A DNA stretch of 64,000 nucleotides from Cantharellus purpuraceus (lineage: Eukaryota > Basidiomycota > Agaricomycetes > Cantharellales > Hydnaceae), in the NCBI GenBank assembly GCA_025174535.1, contig JALBUN010000024.1, positions 183,979 through 247,978 of the forward strand, in the 5' to 3' direction. Both the position numbers and the translations under genes were made by a program. A model generated the notes under the pieces. It was not told the DNA's origin, searched no databases, and worked only from the letters and a program-made list of their open reading frames with translations. Below, in pieces: positions 45,723-56,960 of the stretch (positions within the stretch are counted from its first letter, which is position 1; each line of letters opens with the position of its first letter).

Positions 45723-46274
45723 TGTTATGACTATATTCATTAACACCCAGATCCCCATCCAATCCACTCAGATCCCCACGCATATGAAATCTATACTCCA
45801 TTTGGAAACCGCTACGTCTCCATTTTCCTGTCCGATTGTCACCGCCGATTCCGCCCATCCATCTCCGGTTCCAATTGATGCATCAGCATCACCATAGGAA
45901 CCCGGACATCCGTCCCCGTCAGACTCGGACATACTCATGTAAGGCTGTCAGCCTCGGAGACCCATCACCGGAGTAATTATTATTAGATTTCAAATATGTA
46001 TTTAAGTTGCCTGACTGGGGACTTCATTCCCCAGTTCAAATATTGAATCACGCCTAGCTCCTAAGTCCGATCCTAACTCTCTAAGTCATACTCCGTCTCC
46101 AAAATCTCGGACACCGGTATTAGTGAGGGCACAGCACATAAGCTGAAGCCAAGTCTGTTCCAACCCCCACGACATACTCTGACCCCGACCCAACCTCCGA
46201 CCCAACCTCTGACCCAACCTCTGACCCAACCTCTGATCCAATCTCCAACCCCCAATCAGACCTAGTGCGTAACA
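45723..46274 (+). repeat. 5' LTR of gypsy-E (552 bp)
   Basis: TGTTATGACTATATTC...GTGCGTAACA with 5 minisatellite units. Confidence 0.92.
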
Positions 46275-46308
46275 GTATATTCAAACTGCCATACTCACTC
46301 CTACCAAT

Positions 46309-47425
46309 GCCATGATCCACTGCCAATTCCAAACACACACGAATCGCCGAGGTACCTGCCCCCAGCATCGACACCATCCCTGAGGTCATCGAGGAACCGA
46401 CGGACCACATAGAGGCCGTCAATGAAGAAGATGACACCCCGCCCTCTCCAAATCTGGCACAAGCCATCTCCCTGCTCGCTAGCAGCATCTGTAACCCACA
46501 AGCCCCTAAGTCCCAGACCAAGGTCTGAGAACCCAACCCATTCGATGGCTCCAATCCGCGCAAGCTCCAGCCATTCTTGGTGCAATGCTGGTTGAATTTC
46601 TGCGACTGCCCCGATGCATTCACATCCGATCGGGCAAAGGTCACCTTCGCCATGTCCTATCTCAAGGGCACCACACTGGACTACTTCGAACCAGTGCTCA
46701 TGGATGACTCCGATGACCCAATATGGTCAGAGGACTACTCCAACTTCATCTCCGAACTTTGGACCAATTTTGGTCCTTACAACCCCAAGGCCGATGCCGA
46801 GAACAAACTCGATTGACTTTGGATGAAGGAAAATCACAAAATCACAAAATACATTGTGAGTTTCCAGCAGCTAGCTCCAAAAGTCCAATGGGGTGACGCC
46901 GCACTCCAATGCCAATTTTATGTCAGACTCCCATCCCACATCAAGGACGAGATATCATGCATTGGTAAGCCGGATACTTTGGCTACCCTCCGCAAGCTCA
47001 CCCAATCCATCAACGCCCATTATTGGGAACATCAATCCGAGGTCTCCCACAAACATTTGGCCAACAACAAATCAGACAAATCATCGGACAAGACCCCAAA
47101 GTCCAACAAGGGGTCCGATAAGCGGGCCACCGCCAACTCAGGCCAGAAGTCAAACACTGGTAACGCTGCTGCTTCCGGTTCCGGTCGGAACAACTCCGGC
47201 ACCAGCAATAACTCTGGAGCTTGCAAGAGTACTCCGGACCTCTCCACCAAGCTGGGAAAGGACGGGAAACTTACCCAGCAGGAATGCCAGCGCCGCATGG
47301 ACAACAACCTCTGTCTGTTCTGCGGAAAGCCTGGTCACCAAGCCAAGAATTGCAACAAGGCAACCTTGTCCACAGCAAAGGCAAAGGGCCGCGCCACCAA
47401 CGCCACGATGGACCAAAAAAAATAG
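46309..47425 (+). pseudogene. gypsy-E gag
   Basis: Starts near 46309 with MP, TGA (CGA in gypsy-A), then TANSKHTRIAEVPAPS. The capsid-like part reads FDGSNPRKLQPFLVQCWLNF and KVTFAMSYLKGTTLDYF, as in fungal chromovirus gags. A Ser/Asn/Lys-rich linker precedes the CCHC knuckle CLFCGKPGHQAKNC (about 47316-47357). TGA at about 46526 and 46814 again replace Arg. It ends KK at 47425; protease follows in another frame. Confidence 0.88.
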
Positions 47426-47429
47426 TAAG

Positions 47430-47900
47430 CAGTCCTATAGCCTCCGTATGGGCTGAGGGCTGCGTTGGTACTCCCCATACGACAAACGAGGTCTGCCTGA
47501 ATGCATCTGCTCTTTTCCACTCTGACTCCCTTACCCTCCTCGTCCACTCCGACTCCATTCCCGATACCGCTATTCAAGCATTAATAGACTCTGGTTCTAC
47601 TCACTGTTTCCTCGATTCCTCTTTTTCCAATTTACATAAACTCCATACATACACCATACCTCCGATACCACTCTGATTATTTGATGGCACTACTAATGCT
47701 GTTATTTCACGAGCTATAGATCTGTCTATCCGTTTTTCTGTTGGAGAAATCCAGACCCTTACATTCTATGTTACTCCGCTTGACTCCAGCTGTTCTGTGG
47801 TTCTCAGACATAACTGGCTCACCTGCTACAATCCGTTGATTGACTGGGCATTGGGCCATATCACATTCCATTCTCCAGCACAGGCTGTGTCATCCCCGAC
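47430..47900 (+). pseudogene. gypsy-E aspartic protease
   Basis: Active-site triad in ALIDSGSTHCFLD (about 47578), then a TGA at 47675 (IPL(R)LFDGTTNAV) and the second conserved part VTPLDSSCSVVLRHNWLTCY. Retropepsin-like, would process gag-pol. Confidence 0.83.
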
Positions 47901-49971
47901 ATCACCAGCAACTATAGGTGCGAAATTATCTTCCACCTCCGCTGACTCCACTCCGATAGATACTCCGTCTACCCCTCCATTTATATTGATGGTGGACGCT
48001 ATGGTCTTCGCCAGACTAAGCAAACTGGATGGTTCTCACACATTCCAGGTCCACCTCTCCGATCCGATATTCCTTGCCGCTCGTTCCACCCGATCAACTC
48101 CACCGGACCTCTCTATGGTTCCCAAGGAGTATCATGAGTTCGCCGACGTGTATGAAGCCTTCCGGATATGGAGACACTACCTTGAGGGTCCCTCTGATCC
48201 AGTGGACATTATAACCGACCACAAGAACTTGGAATACTTCTCCACAACGAAACTGCTCACCCGGAGACAGGTCTGATGGTCCAAATACCTATCTCAGTTC
48301 AATCTCATTATCCGTTTCCGTCCTGGTCGACTTGGAGCAAAGCCTGATGTGTTAACTAGACGCTGGGACGTCTACCCTAAAGAGGGGAATAGCGACTATG
48401 CCACTGTAAACCCACACAACCTTCATCCTGTGTTCACTAACAAGCAGCTGGCATCGTCCCTACGAGCATCCACCCTCATGACTCCCACCCTCCAAGCTGT
48501 CACCATTATGGACATCGACCAACTCTGCTCTGACATCTGCTCATCACTCCGATCTGATCCTGTTGCAGTTAAACACTTGGACAACCCTTCTGATCCGAAA
48601 TGGTCACTTGACCCTGAAGGGCACCTCTGACACAATGACCGGATATACATCCCCGATGCCAACGGCCTCCGACTCCAAATTTTGCAGTATTATCATGATC
48701 ACCTGATCTCCGGCCACTTTGGGCAAAATCACACACAAGGATTAATCCGACGAGACTATGTATGGCCAAAAATGCAAGAATACATTCAACACTACTGTAA
48801 CTCCTGCACCACGTGTACACGCTCAAAATTGCAAAGGCACAAACCCTACGGAACACTTAAGCAACTTCCGATCCCAGAGCAACCATGGAACTCCATCTCC
48901 ATGGATTTCATAGAGAAGCTCCCCCCATCGCTCGGATATGACACCATACTCGTGATTGTCGACAGGTTCACTAAACAGTCACTATTCATTCCAACACATG
49001 ACACCATCACCTCCGCCTCACTAGCCAAATTGTTTGTTCTCCACGTATTTTCTAAACACGGAGTCCCATCGCATGTCACGTCTGATTGGGGCTCAGAGTT
49101 TGTGTCCTCCTTCTTCCGCACATTAGGAAAGGCTCTTGACATGAAGCTTCATTTCACCTCCAGATACCACCCTGAAGGAGACAGACAAATGAATCAGTCC
49201 CTGGAACAATATCTCTGAATCTATTGTAACTATCAACAAGACAACTGGGCTGATCTACTTCCAATCGCAGAGTTTGCCTACAACAATGCTCTGAACGCAA
49301 CTACCAGCATCTCTCCGTTCTTTGCTAATAAAGGCTACCATCCGAACATCTCCGTCCACCCCGAGAAAGAACTTGCCTCCACCAAAGCCTGCCAATTCGT
49401 AACCGACCTCAATCAACTACATCAACATCTCCGAGAGACCATCTCCAATGCTCAGAAACAATATCAAGTCTCCGCAGACTGACGCCGCATTCCGGCTCTG
49501 GACCTGCAAATTGGAGACAAAGTATTCGTTAAGGCCAAACACTTCCAGACCACCTGTCCATCAAAGAAACTCTCCAAGAAATACTTAGGTCCTTATGAGG
49601 TCATTGCTTGCGCAGGCAGCAGGTCTTTCACCCTCTGCCTCCCGGACCACTTCCAAGCAGTTCATCCGGTCTTCCACATATCAATGCTTGAACCCGCTAC
49701 TACGAACGAGATCTCCGGTCGCATGCAACCCCCACCTCCCCCGATCATCATCGAAGGAGACAATGAATATGAGATATCCGAGATCCTGGACTCGAAGATC
49801 GACCATCGATACAAGTGCAAGCTCCAGTACTTAGTCAAATGGACTGGGTACAAAGGCACTGACGAAGAGTCCTCATGGATCTCCGCGTCCAAACTCGATC
49901 ATGCATCCGAATCCATCTCCGACTTCCACTCCGCTTATCCAGACAAACCTGGCCCTCTTATGAACCTTTAA
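47901..49971 (+). pseudogene. gypsy-E pol: RNase H tail, integrase, chromodomain
   Basis: After a linker, EYHEFADVYEAF joins the start of the reverse transcriptase region to the RNase H end (IWRHYLEG...ITDHKNLEYF). The polymerase domain is absent. Integrase: HFGQNHTQ...CTTCTRSK zinc motif, SMDFIEKLP, SDWGSEF, EGDRQMNQSLEQYL. Chromodomain YLVKWTGYKGTDEESSWI and C-terminus GPLMNL. TGA at 48274, 48628, 49216 and about 49481 replace Arg. Confidence 0.9.
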
Positions 49972-50118
49972 GTTTGATTACTCATGCTAATTCTATTATT
50001 TCGCATCATCATTTTATTACAAGTCAAAGGAAATTACATGCCTGCTCAAAAGCTCCGAAGGAATCACTCTGCCTCATTTTTCTCCATTCCAAAATTTATA
50101 ATCATTTTCATTTTTATT

Positions 50119-51852
50119 TTATACATCACATTTCCTTTTCCCCTTTCCCTTATCTACCTCAGGCTCCATCTCCGACTCCTCATCACTCTCTACATCCAAC
50201 ACCCAATCCTTCTTATCTCCCATGTCTGAATCCTCGTCCAACGGGGCCATGAACTTCTGCAACCGACGTAACTCGGCTGTCTGACGACCCTCCAGAACCT
50301 CCTTCCGTTTCATCGTCCTCACCAAGTCTACTAACAACCCCTCCATCTGCCGAAGGTGCTCCAACTGCAGGTTAACCAGCCAGATAAGCTGGCCCACAGT
50401 GCTATTGGGCGCCAAGACGCGCCCCGTACCTGCACCAGTCATTGCCCCTTCCGATCTGACGCCGCTACCCCTGGCTGCCACAGCCCCTGTCTCCGTCCAC
50501 CTCTTTTTGGTCGGACGACCCTCCGATTCCTTCTCTGCCCCTCCTTGTACCACTAGTCGGGGCTTGATGCTCTGACTCTGGGGATCGAACTTCCCATTGA
50601 TCCTACACCCTCCTTTCCGACCTCGACAACGATCGCAGGACTGAAGTCAGCGAGTTGGGCTGGTAGGCCACATGCACTCCACACCCGCATCACAACATAA
50701 GTCGCAAGTTACGCCAGGTCTGCCAAATGGCTCCGTTGGAGCCAGAGCCTTGGGTGGTCCACCCCTTCTCGCTGCGGCCTCCAAGTGTTCCCTCGCCTCC
50801 TCCTTGTCCTGCTGTTCTGCCACCGCCTTCTCCATCTCACGCTTGCGAAGCTGGATCGCCGACCTAGCAACATGCAGCTCCTTCTTATGGGTCGTCAACA
50901 TGCGACTCTCCGCCTTGCACCATATGACCCTCCAGTCTGCCTCTTGCTTCTCCGTATCAGCACTTGGGTAGGCCTTCAATGAAAAGACCGCGACATCAAG
51001 ATTCTTCTTGGTGGTAGCTGCATAGAGCTCTGCTCTTTTGCGAGCCTCGACTGCAGCTACCCAAGCCATCTCCTCGTAAGAATTCAAATTGGGATCCAGC
51101 TCCACATCCGTCCCAACATTCATGCCCGCCTCAGGCTCTGCATTTGCATCGAGCTCCACATTGGCATCAGGATCCACTTCCACCTCCGCCCTCTCCGTCT
51201 CCACCACATCATCTTCCTCAGCTGCCCCCAACCCAAATAAGGGCCATGCCTGCAGACATAACAGCGAGTCCTCCGCAGTGACAGTCCTCGAACAAGTTGT
51301 CTCCGTCCATGTAACAGAGATGATGGCGACTTCTGGGGTCCCTGGCCGTATTGGCACACTTGGACTTCCTGGGTGGCTGGTTCCCCCTGCCCCAGTCACC
51401 TCCTCCTCTACCTCCATGGTGGCCTCTAGCTCGTGCGCCTGCTCCTCCACTTCTTTCAGTCTCACAGCCTCCATCGCTGCTGCAAGTTCCTTTACCATGC
51501 GGGCCCTCTCAGCCTTCGCTTCCTCCTCTTTCCTTCTCTGTTCCATCTTTGCCGCCTCTTTCCACCTCTGCTCTTCCTCCTCCTTCCGTCTCCGTTCTGC
51601 TGCCTCCTCCTCCTTCCGTCTCTGTTCCGCCTCCTCCTCCTCCTTCTGTCTCCATTCTGCCTCCTCCTCCTTCCGTTTCCATTCCACCTCCTCCTCCTCC
51701 TCCTCCTTCCGTCTCCGTTCCGCTTCCTCCTCCTCTTTCCATTTCCGCTCCTCCTCCTCTTCCTTCCATCAGGCCAAAAGCAACTGCTCCAGCTCGGCCA
51801 CACTCATGCTTGCCAAAGGGTTTGACATCATTGAGGATAAGACCTCAATCAT
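50119..51852 (-). pseudogene. Antisense accessory ORF of gypsy-E: coiled coil plus Cys cluster
   Basis: Sister of 19828-22230. Start MIEVLSSMMSNPLASMSVAE at 51852, a TGA (CGA in gypsy-A) after LLLA, then a ~100-residue E/K/R coiled coil. A 346-codon open frame (51687-50647) runs through EARKRAELYAATTKKNLDVA to CDLCCDAGVEC. A TGA follows SPTR, then SCDRCRGRKGGCRINGKFD and the C-terminal part with LVVQGGAEKESEGRPTKKRW, ending at 50119. Convergent with pol, whose stop is at 49971. About 580 codons. The unknown protein is shared by two independent insertions of this family, so it is a component of the element. Confidence 0.75.
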
Positions 51853-51860
51853 GCCCCTCC

Positions 51861-51867
51861 TTTTATA
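51861..51867 (-). promoter_or_regulatory. TATA box for the gypsy-E antisense ORF
   Basis: TATAAAA on the minus strand between the 3' LTR and the antisense ORF; same position as 19813-19820 in gypsy-A. Confidence 0.6.
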
Positions 51868-51968
51868 CGTCTCCAGACCTCCAGCATAACTCTGACCACG
51901 CCCAATTGTCTCACCTATTCAATCCACAGACATGAGGCCTCAGGGGCTTGGCCTTAAATGGGGAGATA

Positions 51969-52497
51969 CTGTTATGACTATATTCATTAACGCCCAGATC
52001 CCCGTCCAATCCACTCAGATCCCCATGCATATGAAATCTATACTCCATTTGGAAACCGCTACGTCTCCATTTTCCTGTCCGATTGTCACCGCCGATTCCA
52101 CCCATCCATCTCCGGTTCCAATTGATGCATCAGCATCACCATAGGAACCCGGACATCCGTCCCCGTCAGACTCGGACATACTCACATAAGGCCGTCAGCC
52201 TCGGAGACCCATCACCGGAGTAATTATTATTAGATTTCAAATATGTATTTAAGTTGCCTGACTGGGGACTTCATTCCCCAGTTCAAATATTGAATCACGC
52301 CTAGCTCCTAAGTCCGATCCTAACTCTCTAAGTCGTACTCCGCCTCCAAAATCTCGGACACCGGTATTAGTGAGGGCACAGCACATAAGCTGAAGCCAAG
52401 TCCGTTCCGACCCCCACGACGTACTCCGACTCCAACCCAACCTCCAACCCAACCTCCGATCCAATCTCTGACCCCCAATCGGACCTAGTGCATAACA
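51969..52497 (+). repeat. 3' LTR of gypsy-E (529 bp)
   Basis: Preceded by aaatggggagatac (polypurine tract); 3 minisatellite units; ends GTGCATAACA. Confidence 0.92.
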
Positions 52498-53820
52498 AGT
52501 TGTCTAGATAATGAACTAAACTTGTTTGTTGTGTCACCACATCCCATATCCACACCATTCCGGCAAACCCATATACGACATAAGTGCCATCATGTGAGAA
52601 GGCGATGGACCATACAGGGACCCCAGTCTGTAGCCTGCTCTCAATCTGGCCTGTCGCTGGGTTCCAGATCTGAACTGTATGGCCCCATGCTCCAAATACA
52701 ATGTGACTGCCATTGCACAAGAAGGCAACAGAAGACACCATATACAAATGCTGATGAAAACCAATCTCACTCTCCATGCAACAATTCCATATTTGAACAG
52801 TCTTGTCAGTTGACCCAGATACAACATGGCCTCCATTGTTGGAGAAGGCCATGGATATTACCTGAATATCCTTGCAACTCACATTCTATTGTGTTTGTCA
52901 CATGATTCCAGATGTAAATTGTGCCATCTTTAGTCCCAATCACAACATGACTACTGTTGCGTGAGAGTGCACAACATATATATGAGGAACATATTGAACC
53001 TAGCATGCTCATAGCCTCTGTCTTGACCTGGTTTGGGAGCCTAATCTCACTGATGTCTGAGTCCATGGTAGATATAATCCACTGTCATTGAGCCTGTGAA
53101 CAGAATTGAAATTTGCATCCCATATCCAAACCATTTCATCAGCCGATCCAGATGCAATGCAACTGTTGTTGTGTGAAAAGGCAACAGACATGACCATCCT
53201 TGAGTGACCCTTCAGACTATACATCAACCTACCCGTTTTCACACACCAGGTGTGTACCGTGTCAGATGCCTTCGTAGGCCCCACTGTAGACATGATCTGA
53301 CTACAATCAAATGAAATATCCACTATTGGCCAACTGAACGACCCACTCAGTGTCAGATGTCTTGAGTGGCAAGATACAATTTTGGGGTTGTTGTGTAAGG
53401 CATGATCTGGTGTGATCCCAGTTGCTGTTGATGGATCCTTACCACCTGTGATGCCTTCTACATCCCAGATCCACACCTCACCAAGTGATGCAGCTGCAAT
53501 GTGCTGGGAGTCAGAAGAGACTGTGACAGATGTCACCGCATATAAAGGACCTGTGAGCTCACAAGAGAGCTGGCCAGATACAATGTTTCATATATGAACA
53601 ACTCTGCCAGAACAAGACTCTATGTACTTGTCATTGCTGGACATGGCAACAGCCAGCACTTGACCTGAATAGCCAGACAGGAGGTGTTCTATTTTATATG
53701 TCATCATATTCCAAACTTGAACTGTTTTGTCCTTTGATCCAGACACAATGAAGTGCCCATTATGTTGAGGCAATGGCACTAGTAAGCTAGAATGCACGTG
53801 ACTCACACCAGCTATACAGG

Positions 53821-54201
53821 TGTGACTGTAAGCGTTATAAGTTTGGACTTTGAGGCAACTTAGTACAACCAGTAGACCAAGTATACAGTTGAGGTCCAGG
53901 GGACTCCTATTTACCTAGTGTACATGTATCTACCCTATCTACCTATATATGATAGACATGTCTCAGAGCTTAGTTTAGTCAGAGACTACCGTTCAAAACT
54001 TCGGTTTAGGCTGGCTCCTTATAGTGACCGACTCATGTAACAACTCAGTGTTCTTACCAGACATTGAGGTGAGCATCCGTTCTCAATTTGTTTCACATTG
54101 ACTTACAGTAGTACAGTATCTCCATAGGTACTATCCAATATTATTCCAGAGTGTTCTTACCAGACACTGAGTATCTCCATAGCCATGTGATTACTTTTAC
54201 A
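53821..54201 (+). repeat. Solo LTR of copia-2-like family in WD40 copy 2
   Basis: TGTGACTGTAAGC...CTTTTACA. Shares with the copia-2 LTR the ending and the doubled 'cttaccag-cac/ttgag' words (54052 and 54153). A remnant is at the same place in copy 1. Confidence 0.65.
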
Positions 54202-54879
54202 CATTATATGAGAAGGCCACAGACATCACTTCATTTGTATGACCTTTTAGCTCAGCCTCCTGATCCCCTGTCACACTGTTCCAGATCCAAACTGTCTGAT
54301 CCCTCAATCCAGATGCAATGTGGTTGCCATCAGGTGAGAAAGCCACACACTTCACACCATCCATATGGCCCTTTAGCTCATGCTCTTTCCCTCCTGTCAC
54401 AGTCTTCCAGATTTGGACCCTCTTAGATGATCCAGGAACAATGTGACTGCCATTGAGTGAGAAGGCAACAGATATGACTTCAGCAGCATGTGGCAGAACA
54501 TGTACTGCCAGCCCCCAGGACTCTGACAACCCATATAGCACTCAAGGCATGTTATGGAAGGCATCAGAATATTGCTTGCAAATCAGTGACTTCTCTGGGA
54601 TCCACACCAGTGAAGAGTGATAAGTCTCAAGAGGGTGCCAGTTAATTGGCTCAAATGCGAATTGGAGAAACCAACAAGAGTCTTTGAGGAGTGGTAGTGT
54701 ACCCTCAAATCCACCATTGTTCTTTGAAAACACCTGAGAGAAGAGTTGATCAATATTTTTGTTCCCAATCAACTTGGTACTTACTGAGCTTGTTTTGCAG
54801 GCTATGTCAAGCAACTTTATCCCCAATGTGATCTCTCTTAAGGCATCAAGACACTCAAACCAGTGAAGCAGATGGTTGT

Positions 54880-55618
54880 TGTTATTTGGAAGACCGGACT
54901 TCTGGGGAGAAAAAGGAGAGGGGGGAACAGAGGGGATAGGAGGGATAGGAGCATATAGGAGGCTCAGGAGCTTAGGAGGGGATAAGGAGACGAAGGGAAA
55001 TGACTGAGAGGGGAAAGGAGGAGTCCCTGTAAGCTCCACAATCATCTGAACATTCACCCTAATTTTTCTTTTGATTTATTTCATCATTTTTCCCTATTTG
55101 ACATGACCCCCCCATTTTGTTTTTATCATAAATCACTTTCCCTTTATTCACATGACACAGAACCTTTATCACGAGTCATTAGCATGCATATCTTGTATAA
55201 AACATGCCTAGCTAGATATGCAATGGACTAGAGAATTTGCTCTCACTTGTTTTTGTTGACTGTGTCCAAACTATTCGTTTCTGGAATAACTCCAGAACGA
55301 ACACGTATTTCTACACTCTTTTGCATACCCTTCCAGAGTATTGCAATATATATTTGAATCCCAGTTTTCGAAGCCTAAGCTCCACTGGTTAATTTTATAT
55401 TAAGCATTTACTCTCGTTCGAGTCATCTGCTCCTGATCCCTGCTCAAATTGTCAATATCTAGACGAAGATCACACCAAATTTCATAAAACTTTGTAGGAA
55501 GATACTACTCAAGTATATCTTTAATAGACTATGCATACACCCAGTTCCCATCACTCCCTCTGCTCCTATTCGAAATCTACTCTCCACACACCCCCAGCAA
55601 GGCGAAATTTTTTCAACA
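54880..55618 (+). mobile_element. Solo copia LTR (739 bp) in WD40 copy 2
   Basis: TGTTATTTGGAAG...TTCAACA. GTTGT precedes it (54875-54879) and recurs at 55620-55624 after one extra A. The uninterrupted site is at about 28397-28405 in copy 1. Confidence 0.87.
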
Positions 55619-56051
55619 AGTTGTCAACAAATACAGAGAGAAGATCTTGGACATCCTTTACTGAAGTATGTGCTGAAGCTCTTTCAAGAGTGTGAGCAAG
55701 ATGTGACACCAAGTGCAAGCAAGAATATCGTAGGCCTTCGTGAATAGCGTTGGATTCATGGGATGGCAAGAATGTCTTGTTGAAATCCAGATTGCAAATG
55801 CTACATTTCAGAGACTGATTCAGGCAGTGGAGGCACTTGACAGTCAACATTTGGTGACCTTCAAATACATCTAGGAAGTATGTCAGACAATGGGACGGAT
55901 CAATGATATAATCATGAAATGAGGCATGAAAGGTCGAGACTGGATTCATGTCGGTAGCAGGCACATAGTCCACAGAGCAGAATGGTGCCAATGCAATCTG
56001 AGCCTTGAGACTGTCCATGTTCAACAAGGATGCAATGGCATCTATAGATAA

Positions 56052-56568
56052 TGGTGTAAGTTTCCTCATTGTGCTGAGTGTGCTTTTGGCTGATGTGTTT
56101 GAGGATTAGCTTTTGTGAAGTTTTAAGGAACAAGTGATTTCTGTGAGTTTGCCACCTGTTGTTTCAAAGAACCAGGGAAAACTTGTTATGCTATCTAACA
56201 GTACATCCATTTTATAGCTATCTAATGAGTCTCTTATCTAACATTGTGGAACGGATAGATGGGTGTGTGGAATAAGAATGTGGCAGTGGTGTGGATCTGG
56301 AACAAAAAAAAGGAAGTAGTGGTTTGTGGATCAAGTGTGGTGATGGTGTGTGGAACCAGAACAAAAGGAATAGTGATTTGTGGAATGAGTAACAAATAAG
56401 TGTGGCAGCTTGTGGAATAATAAAGCATGATGTGGTATGGCCTGAAGTAAATGAAACAGAAAGAAATAGAACATACTGCCAGAATGGTAATAGACTAGCA
56501 GATGAACAAGTGGTTTGATTAGACTGGTACTCCTGCTGTATCTCCGCATAAGGAGCACCACTCCTTTA
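56052..56568. other. Low-complexity TG/GT-rich stretch, no gene
   Basis: Begins where homology to WD40 copy 1 ends. Many repeats of 'tgtggaa-' words (56240-56450) on the plus strand. Minus frames are repetitive (HTYLLLIPQI, TTTSFFLF) and not credible proteins. Confidence 0.45.
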
Positions 56569-56960
56569 CACTGCACCCTCACTAATACCTGTGTCTGAGA
56601 TTTCAGAGACAGAGTACAACTTAGATAGTTTGGATCAGACTTAGGAGCTAGGCATGATTTGATATTCGAACTGGGAATGAAGTCCCCAGTAGTATGACTT
56701 AAATACATATTCAAAATCTAATAATAATTACTCCAGTGATGGACCTCCAAGGCCAACAGCCTTACATGAATATGTCTGAGTCTGATGGAGACAGATGTCT
56801 GGGTTCCTATGGTGATGCTGATGCATCAATCAGAACCAGAGGTGAATGAGCAAGATTGACAGTGATAATCAGATTGATGAATGGAGATGTGACAGTTTCC
56901 AAATGGAGTATAGATTTCATGTGCATGGGGATCTGGTTATTAATGAATATAGTCATAACA
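56569..56960 (-). repeat. Truncated gypsy LTR (gypsy-A/E family) in the Helitron
   Basis: Complement of TGTTATGACTATATTC... ending at 56960, where it cuts the Helitron frame. The minisatellite end is missing. More diverged (mostly G-to-A and C-to-T) than the other copies. Confidence 0.82.

Larger units (their letters stand above)
45723..52497 (+). mobile_element. gypsy-E: LTR-bounded chromovirus lacking reverse transcriptase
   Basis: LTRs at 45723-46274 and 51969-52497, flanked by AGTTG (45718-45722 and 52498-52502). The empty site is seen in copy 1 near 18195. Internal order: gag, protease, RNase H tail, integrase, chromodomain, then an antisense ORF with its own TATA box. The reverse transcriptase and most RNase H are missing by an internal deletion near 48153. 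It could only have moved with help from a relative. All stops I find in the sense pol frames are TGA at Arg positions. Confidence 0.92.
52498..56051 (-). pseudogene. NACHT-WD40 (STAND) gene copy 2, main part
   Basis: Minus strand from LSIDAIASLLNMDSL (56051) through STFHASFHDYIID and YSCLHLVSHLAH (Arg codon CGA kept before YSCLH). After a solo LTR: LLHWFECLDALREITLGIKL. WD repeats follow: VISVAFSLNGSHIVPGSS, VKCVAFSPDGNHIASGLRD, MSVAFSHNNSCIASGSADE, ISMAFSNNGGHVVSGSTD and others, each with a terminal W-I-W or similar. About nine repeats would form a beta-propeller sensor domain. Interrupted by LTRs at 53821-54201 and 54880-55618 and by gypsy-E at the 3' end. No NACHT P-loop is present. Confidence 0.87.
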
